Shown here piece after piece: positions 1 to 11,299 of a DNA stretch of 64,000 bases. Source of the stretch: Aporrectodea caliginosa. Lineage: Eukaryota; Annelida; Clitellata; Crassiclitellata; Lumbricidae. Positions within the stretch are counted from its first letter, which is position 1. Each line of letters opens with the position of its first letter. The stretch spans positions 62,001 to 126,000 of the forward strand of contig JACEVL010000973.1 in assembly GCA_020284085.1 (NCBI GenBank), read 5' to 3'. Below the pieces are notes generated by a model. It ran no database searches. It was not told where the DNA came from and saw only the letters and a program-made list of their open reading frames with translations. The translations under genes were made by a program, and so were the position numbers.

Positions 1-80
1 GTAAAAAAACACCAAGTTAACGCAATCACTGAGTTAAAGATTTGCTGTCACAGACAGACTAATTGACACCTTCAGAGAGG

Positions 81-85
<5 letters not shown>

Positions 86-149
<64 letters not shown>

Positions 150-151
150 CG
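86..151 (+). repeat. (GA)n microsatellite
   Basis: Nearly pure dinucleotide run. It explains the short RERERE- and LSLSLS-type frames. Confidence 0.95.
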
Positions 152-1378
152 ACCTATGCTAGAATCCAACACTTTGCTCAAGTGGCTTCCAATTCTTTTT
201 ATAGTAACACAGCTGTGGCTATTTTCTCCACTGTTGCTCACAGTTCTAGCCAGTGAGGTCGCCAAATTTAAAAGTGTGAATTTAAGGCAGAGTTGCCATG
301 CAAATGTAAACCGTCTGTGATGACTAATGAGAATGGAAGCAAATGGCCAGTGTTGATCACCTTGTGGGTGTCTGCTTTGTGAAACTGTCCAAGTGAACTG
401 GTACTGACTCTGCCTGAGTTTGAAACATGCTAGAAGACACCAGCTGATCCCTGAGTGGTAGTGACCTCTGTGAGTGGAAGTGCTGGTTATTCGTTAGGAG
501 GTGTTGCCACTTGCTTTCATCTTGCTACCGTTTGCAAGTCCAAGAACTGCAGGCTTGTTGCTACCGTTTGCAAGTCGAATAACTGCAGTCTTGTTCCTAG
601 TGTTTGCAAGTCGAAGAACTGCAGTTTTTAGATGCGAAGGCAAAAACTCAGGTGATATGAAATTATTTAGTGTAATATATGCACTCTGAACTTTGTAAGG
701 AAGGTAATAACGAATACAGTTGTATCATATTATAAATGTTAAATTAAGGCTTCTCTTGTTGCAAGATATGACATGACCACTGGTCAAAAGTCTGGCATGT
801 CTTCAAAGGTAATTAATGTAAAGTAATAAGCTAATTACACCCTTATTGTGTTGAACTGTTGAAATGTTTGGAATAGACAGTTTCTGGGGAGACTTGGGGT
901 AAACACTTTGGGTATTTTGGTGCACGTAGGCATTTAGGAATCTGGAATGCAGATAATGGGGCTGTGATAGGAAGCGGACTTCCTGTGTAGGGACCCTGAG
1001 CAGCCGAACCCAGAATAGAATCAGGAGATTAATTGGTCTGGGTCTCTATTAGTCATCTTTATCTGTGATTTGATGTTCTCTCCACTTGGCTTTTGACCAG
1101 GAAGCCATTCACTGCAAGGAGACTAGGAGAGAGCAGGTTGGAGGTTTGTGATCTAGACTAGGGAGAACATTTCCTCAGTGACCTCACTGACCTGTGACCC
1201 TTTTACATTTCCTTCCTCTCTTTTTCCTTCCCTATGTCTGTATGGTCCATCCAGGCTGGTATCCCCACATTGTTTTTGTTACCTGGTGCACCTATCTCAT
1301 TTGAATGTATAGATTACTATTAACAGAGAGGGAGACAGAGACAGACAAAAGGATGGGTAGATAGGCAGACAGATAGAC
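152..1378. other. No gene seen (5' flank)
   Basis: Ordinary AT-rich DNA. At about 528-630 a 45-base motif (CTACCGTTTGCAAGTCGAA) recurs three times. No splice-supported exon and no recognisable transposon. Confidence 0.5.
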
Positions 1379-1409
<31 letters not shown>

Positions 1410-1438
1410 GTTTGTGTGTGTGTGTTTGTGTGTTTTCA
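1379..1438 (+). repeat. (GT)n microsatellite
   Basis: GT run with TTTG interruptions. Confidence 0.95.
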
Positions 1439-1757
1439 TAATGGGATGTTGAGCTGTTGTCACCTGTCGTCTTAATATCATCTTTCAAATCCTTCTTCAT
1501 TTCCTCTCGAGAGGCCACAGGTAATTACAGGACACCGCTGCTGCTGATGCCTAGATCGGATTCTCTCACAATCCAATCAATATTTTCTCCTCCACTCTTC
1601 TCCCCAAATACTCATTCTCTGCATCCTCCTCCTCATCCTACCCCTCCTACTCTTCAGTTGCTTGTTCTCCTGTTCTGTTCATCTGCCTACTCAATACTCA
1701 TGCTTGTGTTTCTAAAACTGGGGTATTTCTACTCATTTAACTGACAACTATTTTGAC

Positions 1758-1945
1758 AAAGAAGAGCAGGTGGCCTGAAAGACAGCCATGGGTATGAAGT
1801 GTTAGCGACTTCATTTTCTTAGCCTCAGCCATAGACGTATAGATAGATTAAACTTAACGTATCTAGACGGAGGGTGGGTGGGCGGCCAGTCCTCTCCTTC
1901 GCCGTCTCATTGTTCCACGGACTGCAGCCCGAACAGAGTCAACAG
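1758..1945 (-). mobile_element. SINE-A fragment
   Basis: CCATGGGTATGAAGTGTTAG and CGACTTCATTTTCTTAGCCT, then after about 45 unrelated bases GGCGGCCAGTCCTCTCCTTC. Confidence 0.65.
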
Positions 1946-2712
1946 GTGAGAGAGAGTTTTTGGGTTCGTTGGTACCTTGGTACTTTAAGGGCGTACTTGG
2001 AGGCATGGCCAGGGTAGGAGCCATGATCGTTACTCTGTGCCTGCAGAGTTATCCCACTGATAATCATTCCAGCTGAACCGTTCCTTGATTTGACTGTTTA
2101 ATGGGCAGTTTAACAACACAAAAGTCTCCCACTGATGCATTGATGTAAATTAATGCTAATTGTGCTTGTGTGTGTGTGACCTTTCTCTGACCCTGAATGG
2201 CTTTCGTATTATGCTGTGCAAGGCTTCACTGGATAGCAAAAAAACTCCACCATTAGGAAAGTAACCCAGGTGTCTGTCTGGCTTCTTCCTCTGTCTCTCC
2301 TTTGGTCTGTGTCGCTGTGGCTGTATGTATGTTTCCCATGTAAGAGGCCTGGTCTGGTAGAACAGCTACTCGAGTGCTGTTGGTTTGTATTTTAAATCCT
2401 TTGTAGAGTAAAGTTGTTGAGGGTGCATGGCGAATGTTCATTTGCTCACTGTTCTGTGATTTGTCTTGTTCTTTGGACTCTACTTCATCCTCCTATGTTA
2501 TTGTATTCATGTTCAGGGCTTCAACATATTCATGAGTACTTAGAGGGGTGTTTATGGGTTAGACTGGGTCTTAAACCCTTGTATTTATCATTTACCTGAG
2601 TTCTTCTACCTTTGGCCTAGATTGGTCCTGTCCTCTTATCTGTGGATTAGACTGAGTGGTGAGTTATGCTGGGAGATAATATGCCAAGAGGTTGTTCATT
2701 CTGTTTATGTTT

Positions 2713-3120
2713 TTATGGTGCACTGTGTATTTGTTTTCCTCATTTCTTCAGCATCTATTGATTTTTGGCGGCTGACCTTTGTTGTGTCTTTCTGACGTTG
2801 TTGCAGAGGTGTAAGAAGATGTAGAGAGAAGTTCCTGCTACTCTTGTATAATTGATGATTGTTCTGAAAGGTGTTCAGAATTAGTGTCTTGTAATTATGT
2901 AATATTACCTTTCTTCTTTGCATTTTTGTTTATATGAAGCACTGTGTATTTACTTTCCTCCTTCCTTCACAGTCTACGGGTTTTTTGGCAGGTGTGCTTT
3001 GTTGCATTGTTGTGACTTGCAGAGGTGCAACACATTGAATGAAGTGTTGTTGTGGTAGAACTTTGGCAAATGCTCTGAACATGTTCAGAATTAGTGTCTT
3101 GCATTCGTGTAATCTGAGAT
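2713..3120 (+). repeat. Diverged tandem duplication, period about 220
   Basis: Two units share GCACTGTGTATTT at the start, TTGCAGAGGTG in the middle and GTTCAGAATTAGTGTCTTG at the end (2713-2932 and 2933-3120). Confidence 0.7.
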
Positions 3121-3336
3121 GTGTATATGAGATCATTTAGTCCGGAGAGAGAGAAAGGGGCAAAGAGAGAGAGTCAGTTCTAGGGGGTTTTATTTTCTGA
3201 AAATTTTTCTTTCTTAGTTCCGCCAAAATTTCTGATCTTTCCCATCTTTTTCCAAGAAGAAACTTGTCAGCTCATTTTGCGCCTCGCACCCCCCCAAAGT
3301 GCTTCATATATACACAAAGAAAAAAGAAAGTATTAT

Positions 3337-3455
3337 TACATAATTACAAGACAATAATTCTGACAGAACAACCACCAAATTAATATGCCATGGTAGCAGG
3401 AACTTCTCTCTGCATCTTCTTACACCTGGGCAACAATGTCAGGAAGACGCAACAA
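3337..3455 (-). repeat. Inverted copy of the 2713-2932 unit
   Basis: ACATAATTACAAGACAATAA, GTAGCAGGAACTTCTCTCTG and CATCTTCTTACACCT are the reverse complement of the 2713 unit. Confidence 0.7.
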
Positions 3456-3539
3456 AGCTCAGAGATAGAGAGAGGGAGGATTTGAATGCATGACCTCTAG
3501 GTTGATAGTCCAGACTGCTTGCCACTAGATGATATCATT

Positions 3540-3765
3540 TGTCATGCCCGCACTGCTACTATTAAAGCAGAATCGCGCCTTCTCAGTGGTTGGCCCCTCC
3601 CTCTGGAATGGGCTCCCTTTGACGCTGCGCTTGCATCCCAGAATCCACTCTGAATCTTTCTATTCTTGCCTCAAAACTGTCCTTTTCAGCCGTGCTGGGG
3701 TCGGGAGCGCTCCTGAGTAGTAACCTTAAAGGGCGCTATATAAAATAATGAATGAATATATAAGA
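3540..3765 (+). mobile_element. LINE 3' end (CR1/L2-type), with (GAAT)n-type tail
   Basis: Encodes RAFSVVGPSLWNGLPLTLRL and then YSCLKTVLFSRAGVGSAPE, the end of the reverse-transcriptase reading frame in CR1/L2-type LINEs, followed at once by the stop. The 3' end reads GGAGCGCTCCTGAGTAG and GGGCGCTATATAAAATAATG, then AATGAATA. This frame is too short to be a gene. Confidence 0.75.
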
Positions 3766-4319
3766 AAATAAATTTATAGCAAAGCTATAATAATGTTGCT
3801 TGCCGCAGTTAAGCTGACACGGCTGAAAGAATGCATTGGGAAGATGAGCTTAAGGAATGTATATATGGAGATGAGATGAGACTAGACGGAGAATTCTCTG
3901 CATCCGCCAGAGCATATGGAGTGAAGGAAATGAAAGCGGAGACGTCGTGTTGCGGTCATCACCTATTGGTTGTCATAAAGATCTGCAGATCTCGTCTTGT
4001 GATCATGTCTTACGTCTGACCATTTCTATGGACTGCAATGGCCGAGATCAATGCTTCTGGGGCCTGTCTTTCTCTCTCTCTGTTTCTCTCTGTCTTTCTC
4101 TCTCTCTTTGTGATTGCTGTCCGTGATGTAGACGGCAGTCACTGAATCAAGCTTCAGTGATCTGGCATATGCCTGGTTATGAATTGTTATTTGACTTTAT
4201 TGTAAAATTTTGTAATCGTGAAGTCAAAATTTCTAAAGGCTTATTCAGGAGCGCTCGGTTGTGTTGGAGGGGTTGTCAAAAGATAGCAAGTGAAGATCGA
4301 CCCGATTTTCATGAGAGAC

Positions 4320-4464
4320 CAGAATGAGGAGAGAGGAAAGACCAGAGGGAGAGTGGAGAAAGAGCGAGACAGAGAGAGAGATATAGAGATAGAGAGAGAC
4401 AGAGATAAAAACGGAGAGATTGGAGGCAGAGGAAAGAGAGACCAGAGAGAGAGAGAGAGAGACC

Positions 4465-4495
<31 letters not shown>

Positions 4496-4612
4496 CACAC
4501 ACAGAGACACAGAGAGATACAGAGAGTACAGAGATGAGATACAGAGACAGAGAGACAGAGACAGCCAGAGAGAGAGAGAGAGAGAGAGGCAGAGAGAGAC
4601 CAGGCAAGTAAC
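4320..4612 (+). repeat. Long imperfect (GA)n tract
   Basis: About 290 bases of GAGA with ACAC inserts. The 120- to 167-residue frames on both strands come from this tract. Confidence 0.95.
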
Positions 4613-5227
4613 TAATAAACTGGTCTCATGTTCAGCGTCTGATGGACGTCTAAGCATCACTGTCTTACCTATTTGTCCTTTGTCACGGAATCACCTATAT
4701 GACCTGAAACGCAGCCAATGCACCTGCGCCTCCAGACACCTTACTCGGTGTCTGATTGAAGGCACTTCTATGGCTTTCTCCGAAATGGCTTAGAACTCAA
4801 GAGTTGGGTCTAATTCAGCTTTGCCAGTCTTCTCAAGAATTTTATTGAAATTAATGTGGGTTAGAAACGTAAGTGGCCCGTGCTATTGCACAGTTGTGGC
4901 ATACAGCTAGACCTACTGTTGTCTGATTCCTGTAGATTGAACCACATTAATCTTCCAATGATATTTCTGGCCTTTGGCACCAAGAACTGTCCTTAATTAA
5001 ATACCTGGCAATTTGGTTGTCTTTGATGAAATTTTATCTGCATTTAGTTCCTACTGAAAGGTTTTTAAGTTGTGCAAGTGAGAATTCATTGACGCAAAGA
5101 CATCAGTGTATGCATACATCAAGATACTTGTACATTTCATACATACTTCAGGTACTTAAATGTGTTAAGTATAGAATATCTTCATACATACATAAATACA
5201 TGCATGCTTAAATACATAGAATCATGG

Positions 5228-5344
5228 GAACTCCGCCACTGCACGTTCGTGCCGCAGTGCCAGTCCCAAGTCTAGATGAAGAAGGAGGGCGACGCTAATG
5301 GTCTTTGTTATCACACAGTGTCGTTAAACTGAAACTATTACCAC
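5228..5344 (-). mobile_element. Rep-D short retroposon (117 bp)
   Basis: Reverse copy (GTGCCAGTCCCAAGTC, GGAGGGCGACGCTAATGGTC, CACACAGTGTCGTTAAACTG) flanked by the perfect 11-bp duplication TAGAATCATGG (5217-5227 and 5345-5355). Confidence 0.75.
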
Positions 5345-5355
5345 TAGAATCATGG

Positions 5356-7190
5356 AGCTGTGCATAATATATCCCTACTTCACACGTCCACTTGTACAGT
5401 ACAAGAGTGTGATAGGATGTAATATGCTACCCTGGTGCACCTGCACTGACGCAATTAATTCATGCGTTAATATTTATACTCGCTTTTAATATTACTCTGT
5501 TAAAGCTAATGGACGCTACTCCTACTGTATGATAGACCTGGACGCTGCCCCGAGGCGTTGGCTCTTGCCTCGTTCCATCCCTGTTGGTGCGGCCAGTGCA
5601 CCGTCCCTGCGGCCCATTGGCCAACAGACGGCAAGACCCATGCAACAGAGGCAGCGCGTGAAAATTCTGAGTTACGGCTATTGGAGTGTTTAACTTGCCC
5701 GTCATGTTGGCCCCCTGTGATGGGCTCGGCTATTAGTTCGGTCGGTGCGACGCCAAACTAGGACCCGGCGAATACTACCAGGAGAAATATTGTGGTTGAT
5801 CCGTGTCACACAGAGTCGTTGGTAAAAATAGAACTGTTTTGTAACTGGCATAAAAATAGAACAGTTATGTATCTACCGAAAATAGAACCACTCTGTAACT
5901 ACCGTAAAAATAGAACCGTTCTGTAACTACTGTAAAAAATAGAACTGTTCTGTAATTGCTATAAAAATAGAACCATTCTGTAACTACTCCAAAAATAGAA
6001 CCGTTTTGTAACTACTCCAAAAAGAGCCGTTCTGTAACTACCTTTTTCGCCCTTCTTGTGGTGAAGTCAGGGTTCATGGCCTGTTCTATTTTTAGGTTTA
6101 GGTGGGGCAGGCAGTTGCTGGAGCACCACAATCAAAAATTGTATTTTATTTTTTAGTGTTTTTAATTAGTGAGGTTGGGGTGTGCCAAGTGTATACTTTG
6201 CCTGGAGAGTCACTGGGGCTAAGGCCAACGGCCCAACGGTGTTCGGTTTGACCTATTTTATGAAAGTCGACATAGGCAGAGAATGCTTAGGCTCCTATTC
6301 TCCTATTTCCTAACAAATGCACATTCCCATCAAATTTGCTATCAAGACAACAGCCAACTTTAAAATTCGCCTTACTGTGCTGTGCCAAAAACGGGCCACG
6401 TCGGACCCTTTCTCGCCTATGAGACGATTTAACACCACACCGGTAGCGATAGTAGGTCTGTTTCTCATGCACTTAATTCGTCCCGCATCGAACGACTGGA
6501 TTAATTGGTTTAGTATTGAGCTGGAGGACGATTATCGATCCTGTAAACGCCTCGAGTAGATTTGTTCGTCATTTCGGCAGATCTGAGGCTCTTCCGTAAG
6601 AAAATGCTCAAGGCAAATATTTTGTCAGCGCATTGGCAGCTCAGCCCCGCAGTGCCCCGGTCGGTCGGCCAGCGTCTCTCGCCGACCGACGGGTAGGATC
6701 TGCTGACATACTGCATCAGCCATCAGCCGCCTCAAGCATCTACAAGACGTAGAATGGCTGTGTTTATTGACGGAAATGCTTATCCGTTCCAACACTCTTA
6801 AAGCCAGTGTCTCGTAACTGCAGTGATTAGTGTGTGGATGGATTATTGGGCAAAGCCAGAACCTGTGTAGTGCAAAAACATGTTCTGTTGATATCTGGAC
6901 GTGTAAAGTTGAATCGTGAGCTATCTTGAAATTATCTTCCATTGATATGTACTAGTGTTCTGACAGCAGAAACATGCATGCACTTTACATCGCATGCTTA
7001 AGCCTTTTAGATTTAGATATCTTTGTTAGCAGAACTTTTGTTACGTTTTTTAAAAGGCGCTGTATAAATGATTTTGTAAATGTTATGTATAATTTTTATT
7101 GCACCGCTGTCTAATGCACAAGGTGTTGTCTGATGGGGCACCATGATCAAATCATGATCATGTTAATATCCAGAAGATCAGTCTGTAAGA
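5356..7190. other. No gene seen; CpG-richer patches at 5550-5800 and 6310-6720
   Basis: The patches have more CpG and short open frames on both strands, but no homology and no exon with matching splice sites. The 29-bp array lies between them. Confidence 0.4.
5822..6042 (+). repeat. 29-bp tandem repeat, 7-8 copies
   Basis: The unit is roughly AAAAATAGAACCGTTCTG plus TAACTACTGT. Copies vary at a few positions. They are directly abutting, without spacers. Confidence 0.8.
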
Positions 7191-7194
7191 CAGA

Positions 7195-7320
7195 GAAGCA
7201 GCCTATAGTGGAAAACCGGACTCGGACCTCCTTCGGACTACTCTCTCGGACAACCCTTCTGGCTAGACGCAGTGCTCGTGAATAAGCTGGTGCCCTGCGT
7301 TTGGCTTTCGAGTGGCACTT
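7195..7320 (+). repeat. Fragment shared with 19235-19320
   Basis: TCGGACAACCCTTCTGGCTA, GACGCAGTGCTCGTG and CTGGTGCCCTGCGTTTGGCT match the 3' region of the LINE-like copy at 18815-19330. No longer structure is visible. Confidence 0.5.
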
Positions 7321-7564
7321 TAGAAGTTTGGAGATTATGATTACGCTAGGCAATTCGATTTGCTTGTTATATGTACATTGGTACAATTTGGTACATGCAT
7401 GCATACAACATGTATGCTGCTGAGCTTTTATAGGCCTATATCATCTTTCCAGAACTGGTCAGATGTGCTGGAAAAATGTTTGGATGAGATGTTCAGCATA
7501 ACTATTGCCAAATTATTGAATAGGCAATGTCAGTGATGTCCTGTTCTGTGCTTTGTTCGTCATC

Positions 7565-7660
7565 ATAATTGTCATTGTCTGTTCTTGATGCCAGCATTTT
7601 GCTACAGTGGATACGAATGATCTGGAGGCTTTTTGGTCAGTTGTCAAGTCCAGTGAATTC
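7565..7660 (-). mobile_element. RTE-like LINE 3' end, old fragment
   Basis: TTCTTGATGCCAGCATTTTG, then GTGGATACGAATGATCTGGA and TTGTCAAGTCCAGTG follow the order of the family but are diverged. Confidence 0.5.
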
Positions 7661-7724
7661 GTCATGCTTTACACAATACAATACAACAGCAGTGCATTTG
7701 ATATGGCCTCCTTCCAATGTTAAG

Positions 7725-7875
7725 AGATGAACATTGAACACGCGGCCATACGACAGAGCATCGGTGATGTAGGATAGAGCTCTGTGAGTGAAGGACTTGC
7801 TCAAGGTCCCTACTCAGTGACCGCTTTACTGGAGGATCGAACCCCTACTCTCCAAGTTAAGGGTCGAGCGCTGCA
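7725..7875 (-). mobile_element. SINE-C fragment
   Basis: AAGGACTTGCTCAAGGTCCC, GGATCGAACCCCTACTCTCC and GGTCGAGCGCTGC match the head half of SINE-C in reverse. Confidence 0.6.
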
Positions 7876-8147
7876 TCCATTGCTTTGTCGGAATCTTATT
7901 TGTATTCATCTGTTTTGTCAATTGATGTGGCCTCATTCTTTGTTGTGTTTCAAACCAGATGGTGTAATGGTTAAGCCACATGGCCACATTAGTGCCTACA
8001 ATTTCTGGACACTACTCTGAAGGTTGTTTTGTCTGTTTAGGGGTTGGGCTGATTGACTGGGCAAATGCTGTCAGTGGTTGGTAGCCTCCAGGATGGTGAG
8101 TTAGATTGCTTCCAACCAATATTCCATGCTGGGATGCCTGCAGGGCA

Positions 8148-8944
8148 GAAGAAGAAGAGAAGTCCCTTAAATTAACCTCAGAGGCAGTCATGGGTATAAA
8201 GTGTTAGCAGGTTCATTTTTTAGCCATGGCATATGAGGGCAGGAGGCCAATCCTCTCCCTCACCAACACAGTCTATGATCAGTTTACTCATTATAACTGA
8301 GTTGGGTAAGAAGCAGATGGAGCAGAAATCTTGAAACAAATTTCTGCCTTGGCAGAGTTTTGAACCATGGACCTCTCAGCAGTGGTTAAATTGCTCATGC
8401 AGAGATGGCGGATCTACAGGTCTGTACAAATCGAAAACTTAAGCCAAACTGTTGAATCTGTAACCAATATATTTGCTATTCAGATAAGCATAAAATGTGT
8501 GAAAGAAGGTGCATATGGTCGATTATTGTAAAAGAAACACATTTAGGTGACGGATCTCCTCTTTTGAAGGGGATCTCATAGTTCAGGTGGCGGATCTCAA
8601 ATCCGAAATTCGGTGTCACGAAATAGAGTATCCCCATACATGAGTATAATTAGCGAAATGGAATATTCGGTTTATTTGCTATTCAAGTGTATTCATAAGA
8701 TTTATTGTGATAAAAATTTTAAGTTGCATATTGTAACAGAAACACATGTTAGGTGACGGGTCTTCTCTATTTGAGATGGCGAATGGTTTATCTCCCGGAT
8801 ACTCACCGGTGGCGGATCTCAATGGATTCATTTCGTGAGGTGCCAGAGCTCAGATCCGGTGGGATCCGCCTGAATTTAACCATTGCCTCTCAGTTGCCAG
8901 TCCAGCACGCTAGCCACTAGAGTCACTAGACTATAACACACCCA
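8148..8944 (-). mobile_element. SINE-A copy split by a hAT MITE
   Basis: 8148-8379 and 8886-8944 form one continuous SINE once the 506-bp hAT and one duplicated 8-mer are set aside. The second part has the reversed head (GTCCAGCACGCTAGCCACTA). Confidence 0.78.
8380..8885. mobile_element. hAT-like MITE (506 bp) nested in a SINE
   Basis: The element starts CAGTGGTTAAATT and ends AATTTAACCATTG (12 of 13 bases inverted). It is flanked by the perfect 8-bp duplication CCTCTCAG (8372-8379 and 8886-8893). Terminal CAG plus 8-bp target duplications are the hAT hallmark. The interior has repeated GGCGGATCTC motifs and no ORF. It interrupts a minus-strand SINE-A whose two halves continue on either side. 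Confidence 0.88.
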
Positions 8945-9287
8945 CTAGGCTTTTGAGCAGGGGAGAACTTTGGACATAAATTCATTGTTGTGTTTTGACT
9001 GTTGGTTGTATCTGTGGCTTGCAGTTGGTCTGAGTTGTTTATGGGAGTGGAATGCTATTTGTCAGTTTTATGTAAAGGCTCTCTATTGAGCTGGAGTTGT
9101 TGTGTAGTGTGGGTATTCTGTTCTTTGACATTCTTGTCAAAACATTATTTGTTAACAGACATTCTTGTGTGTGCTTGCATCATTCTTTCAAAGACATTCG
9201 GCCTTCAGTTTGGACTGTTTTATATTTTATGTGGGTTATTTTTCCAAAGGACATAATGTGAGAAACACGGATTTTTATACTTATTAC

Positions 9288-9705
9288 GACGTTCTTGTGA
9301 AGTTAGAAGTTGCATGTTTGGTATACATGTACACAAAGTTGCATAATCACAGTTGAAAATCAGATTAAATATTAACACAGAGATTTTTAAAATAATTACG
9401 TTGTTCTTTTGAATTATTGTAAGTTGAGTGCTTGTATACGACTTACTTGTATACATTGTACACAAATTGCATAATTGTAGTCTTGTATGTATCTGATATT
9501 ACATAAAATCAGATTAAGTAACACAGAGATTAAATATTAAATTACAATGTTCTTTTGAATTATTGTAAGTTGAGTGCTTGGTATACAACTATACTTGTAT
9601 TATATAGCATAAAATCAGATTAGATAACAGAAATGTTTAAATAATTACAAGATGTTCTTTTGAAGTGTTAGAAGTTGAGTGCTTGGTACACACATACACA
9701 CGGTG
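9288..9705 (+). repeat. Long-period tandem repeat, about 3.5 copies
   Basis: Units restart at GTTCTTTTGAA followed by GTAAGTTGAGTGCTTG (9288, 9403, 9549, 9653), with uneven periods of about 105-145 caused by indels. Each contains ATAAAATCAGATTA. Confidence 0.7.
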
Positions 9706-9884
9706 GCCTAATCCTCATTGAGTGTTCTTGTGCCTATGATATTTGTCCAACATGGCAAGTGGCAGTGACCACACTGCTCCTTAAAAATGGTGACAGTTTG
9801 CTGAAGATGCACAGCCATTGTTTGTCAGACGTTTGGCGCCTGTTGTCTGTGTAGTCATAATTATTTCCATCATGCATTGTTTCG

Positions 9885-10065
9885 TTTGTGGATTATTATT
9901 GTTCTTATTATGCATTCATTAAGCGCCACTGTCTAATGACCAAGCATCAGTCAATGGTGCTGAGCAACTGTGAGTGAGGGACTTGCTCAAGGTCCATACA
10001 CAGTGGGCTTAAACGTGTATTCTCCATGTTACTAGGCAAGAGCTCTCAAACAACAGTTACTCTGT
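9885..10065 (-). mobile_element. SINE-C copy
   Basis: GCATTCATTAAGCGCCACTG, GGGACTTGCTCAAGGTCC and a decayed head (GGCAAGAGCTCTCAAAC). Confidence 0.65.
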
Positions 10066-10206
10066 CGCATGATTGGTCTTTTGTAACTGTCGTTTTTTAT
10101 AATGGTCTTTATCTGATTCCATTGGAGTAGGCAGTTAATCTAATGTCCACTCATTCACATTGTTTTTTTCTATGTGCTGCTGTCCACTGGGTTTCATTGT
10201 ATCATT

Positions 10207-10436
10207 GGGGCGCGGTGGTGTAGGGGTATGTTCATTGCCTTGAAGCCGGAGGGTTGCGGGTTCAAATCCACCTCAAGCCGCCGCGTAGGACCCTGGGCAA
10301 GTCCTTCACTCGCAATTGCTCATGCACTTCGGCGTGAACCTCCGATTCAGTGTCCGCACAGTAGTCGGGAGCGCCTCTGAGTAGAAATCTTGAAGGGGCG
10401 CTATAACAAGTGCTCATACATACATACATATTATCT
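10207..10436 (+). mobile_element. tRNA-derived SINE with a LINE-shared tail (SINE-B)
   Basis: The head resembles a tRNA with pol III boxes: GTGGTGTAGGGG (A box) and GGGTTCAAATCC (B box). The tail GGGAGCGCCTCTGAGTAG, CTTGAAGGGGCGCTATAACA is the 3' end of the CR1/L2-type LINE at 48690-48890. It finishes with (CATA)n. The sequence is intact enough to read directly. Confidence 0.8.
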
Positions 10437-10613
10437 CATGTCTGATTAGTTTTTTAATGAGAATTAGGGCTTTGACTTTGAGTCTAGGTCGCTCTTTGCT
10501 CCGACTTCCTTAGTGCTAATGGTAGAGGCAGTGATGGGCCTTCTACAATTTGTTCTAGCATATATCCATTACTTCCCATGTGGTACCAGACATGGTTTAC
10601 CCTTGTGTTCATT

Positions 10614-10740
10614 GTTTCATTCATTCATTGTGGAGATTTATATAGTGCCCCTTCAAGAAATCTACTAAGGAGCGCTCCCAGCCCAGACCTGTGTGCCAAG
10701 AAAAGTCAGCCATTTGTTTTATGTTTTCTCTTTTCCCAGA
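10614..10740 (-). mobile_element. LINE/SINE-B tail fragment
   Basis: (ATTC)n, then GGAGATTTATATAGTGCCCC and AGGAGCGCTCCCAGCCCAG, the tail in reverse. Too short to tell whether a LINE or a SINE copied it. Confidence 0.6.
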
Positions 10741-11299
10741 TATCCCTAATGATCCTCCTTGCCCCTTCTCTTACCCCTTTGACCTATTCCACTGTTGTTC
10801 CAGGCAATCCTTTATGATTGACCTTTGAGGTCTTAAGTCAATTGCCAGATGTCTGTGTTGCTATGGCACCGGTTTGCTTGTGATTTCTTCCTTCTTCCTG
10901 TAATTTAATCTCTTAATCAAATGTCTCACTGGTCTCTCCGCTTTTGTACTCCGATCATCCCGGTTACTTAATGAATTCTTAATGCAGTTCTTTCTTTTCA
11001 ATTCTCCTTTTCTGTATTCTCTGATTTCTATGATTCTCTCTTTCATGTGGTGGACTGGGCCTAGGGAAATGAGGTTTTTTAATGACTAGCTCTGTAATCT
11101 TAACAGTAAGAAACTCCCTCTGTGTGCAATAAATTAACTTTCCAATCATGGTTGCTGATGACTGCTTGTCAAGATAAGTAATGACCAATTTGGTTTCTTT
11201 CAATTACATCTGTGCACAATGTGCATCATCTGCAACCATTGTTTACTCTGCATCTGATTGATCTTGGAACCCACTGCCATTCCATTGGTTACTCGTGAT

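Noticed and set aside
1457..1518. Small exon reading REEMKKDLKDDIKTTG on the minus strand
   Set aside because: A plausible donor exists, but no acceptor or start is near and nothing confirms it.
4241..4793. Frames of 120-167 residues on both strands
   Set aside because: Both come from the imperfect (GA)n tract; composition is purely repeat-driven.
5460..5760. GC-rich exon with PAAHWPTDGKTHATEAARE-like text
   Set aside because: Both strands are equally open and no splice pair or homology was found.
5822..6042. CRISPR-like array
   Set aside because: Units abut without unique spacers and the genome is animal; it is a tandem repeat.
10207..10280. tRNA gene
   Set aside because: The pol III boxes are present, but the cloverleaf is imperfect and a LINE-type tail follows, so it is a SINE head.
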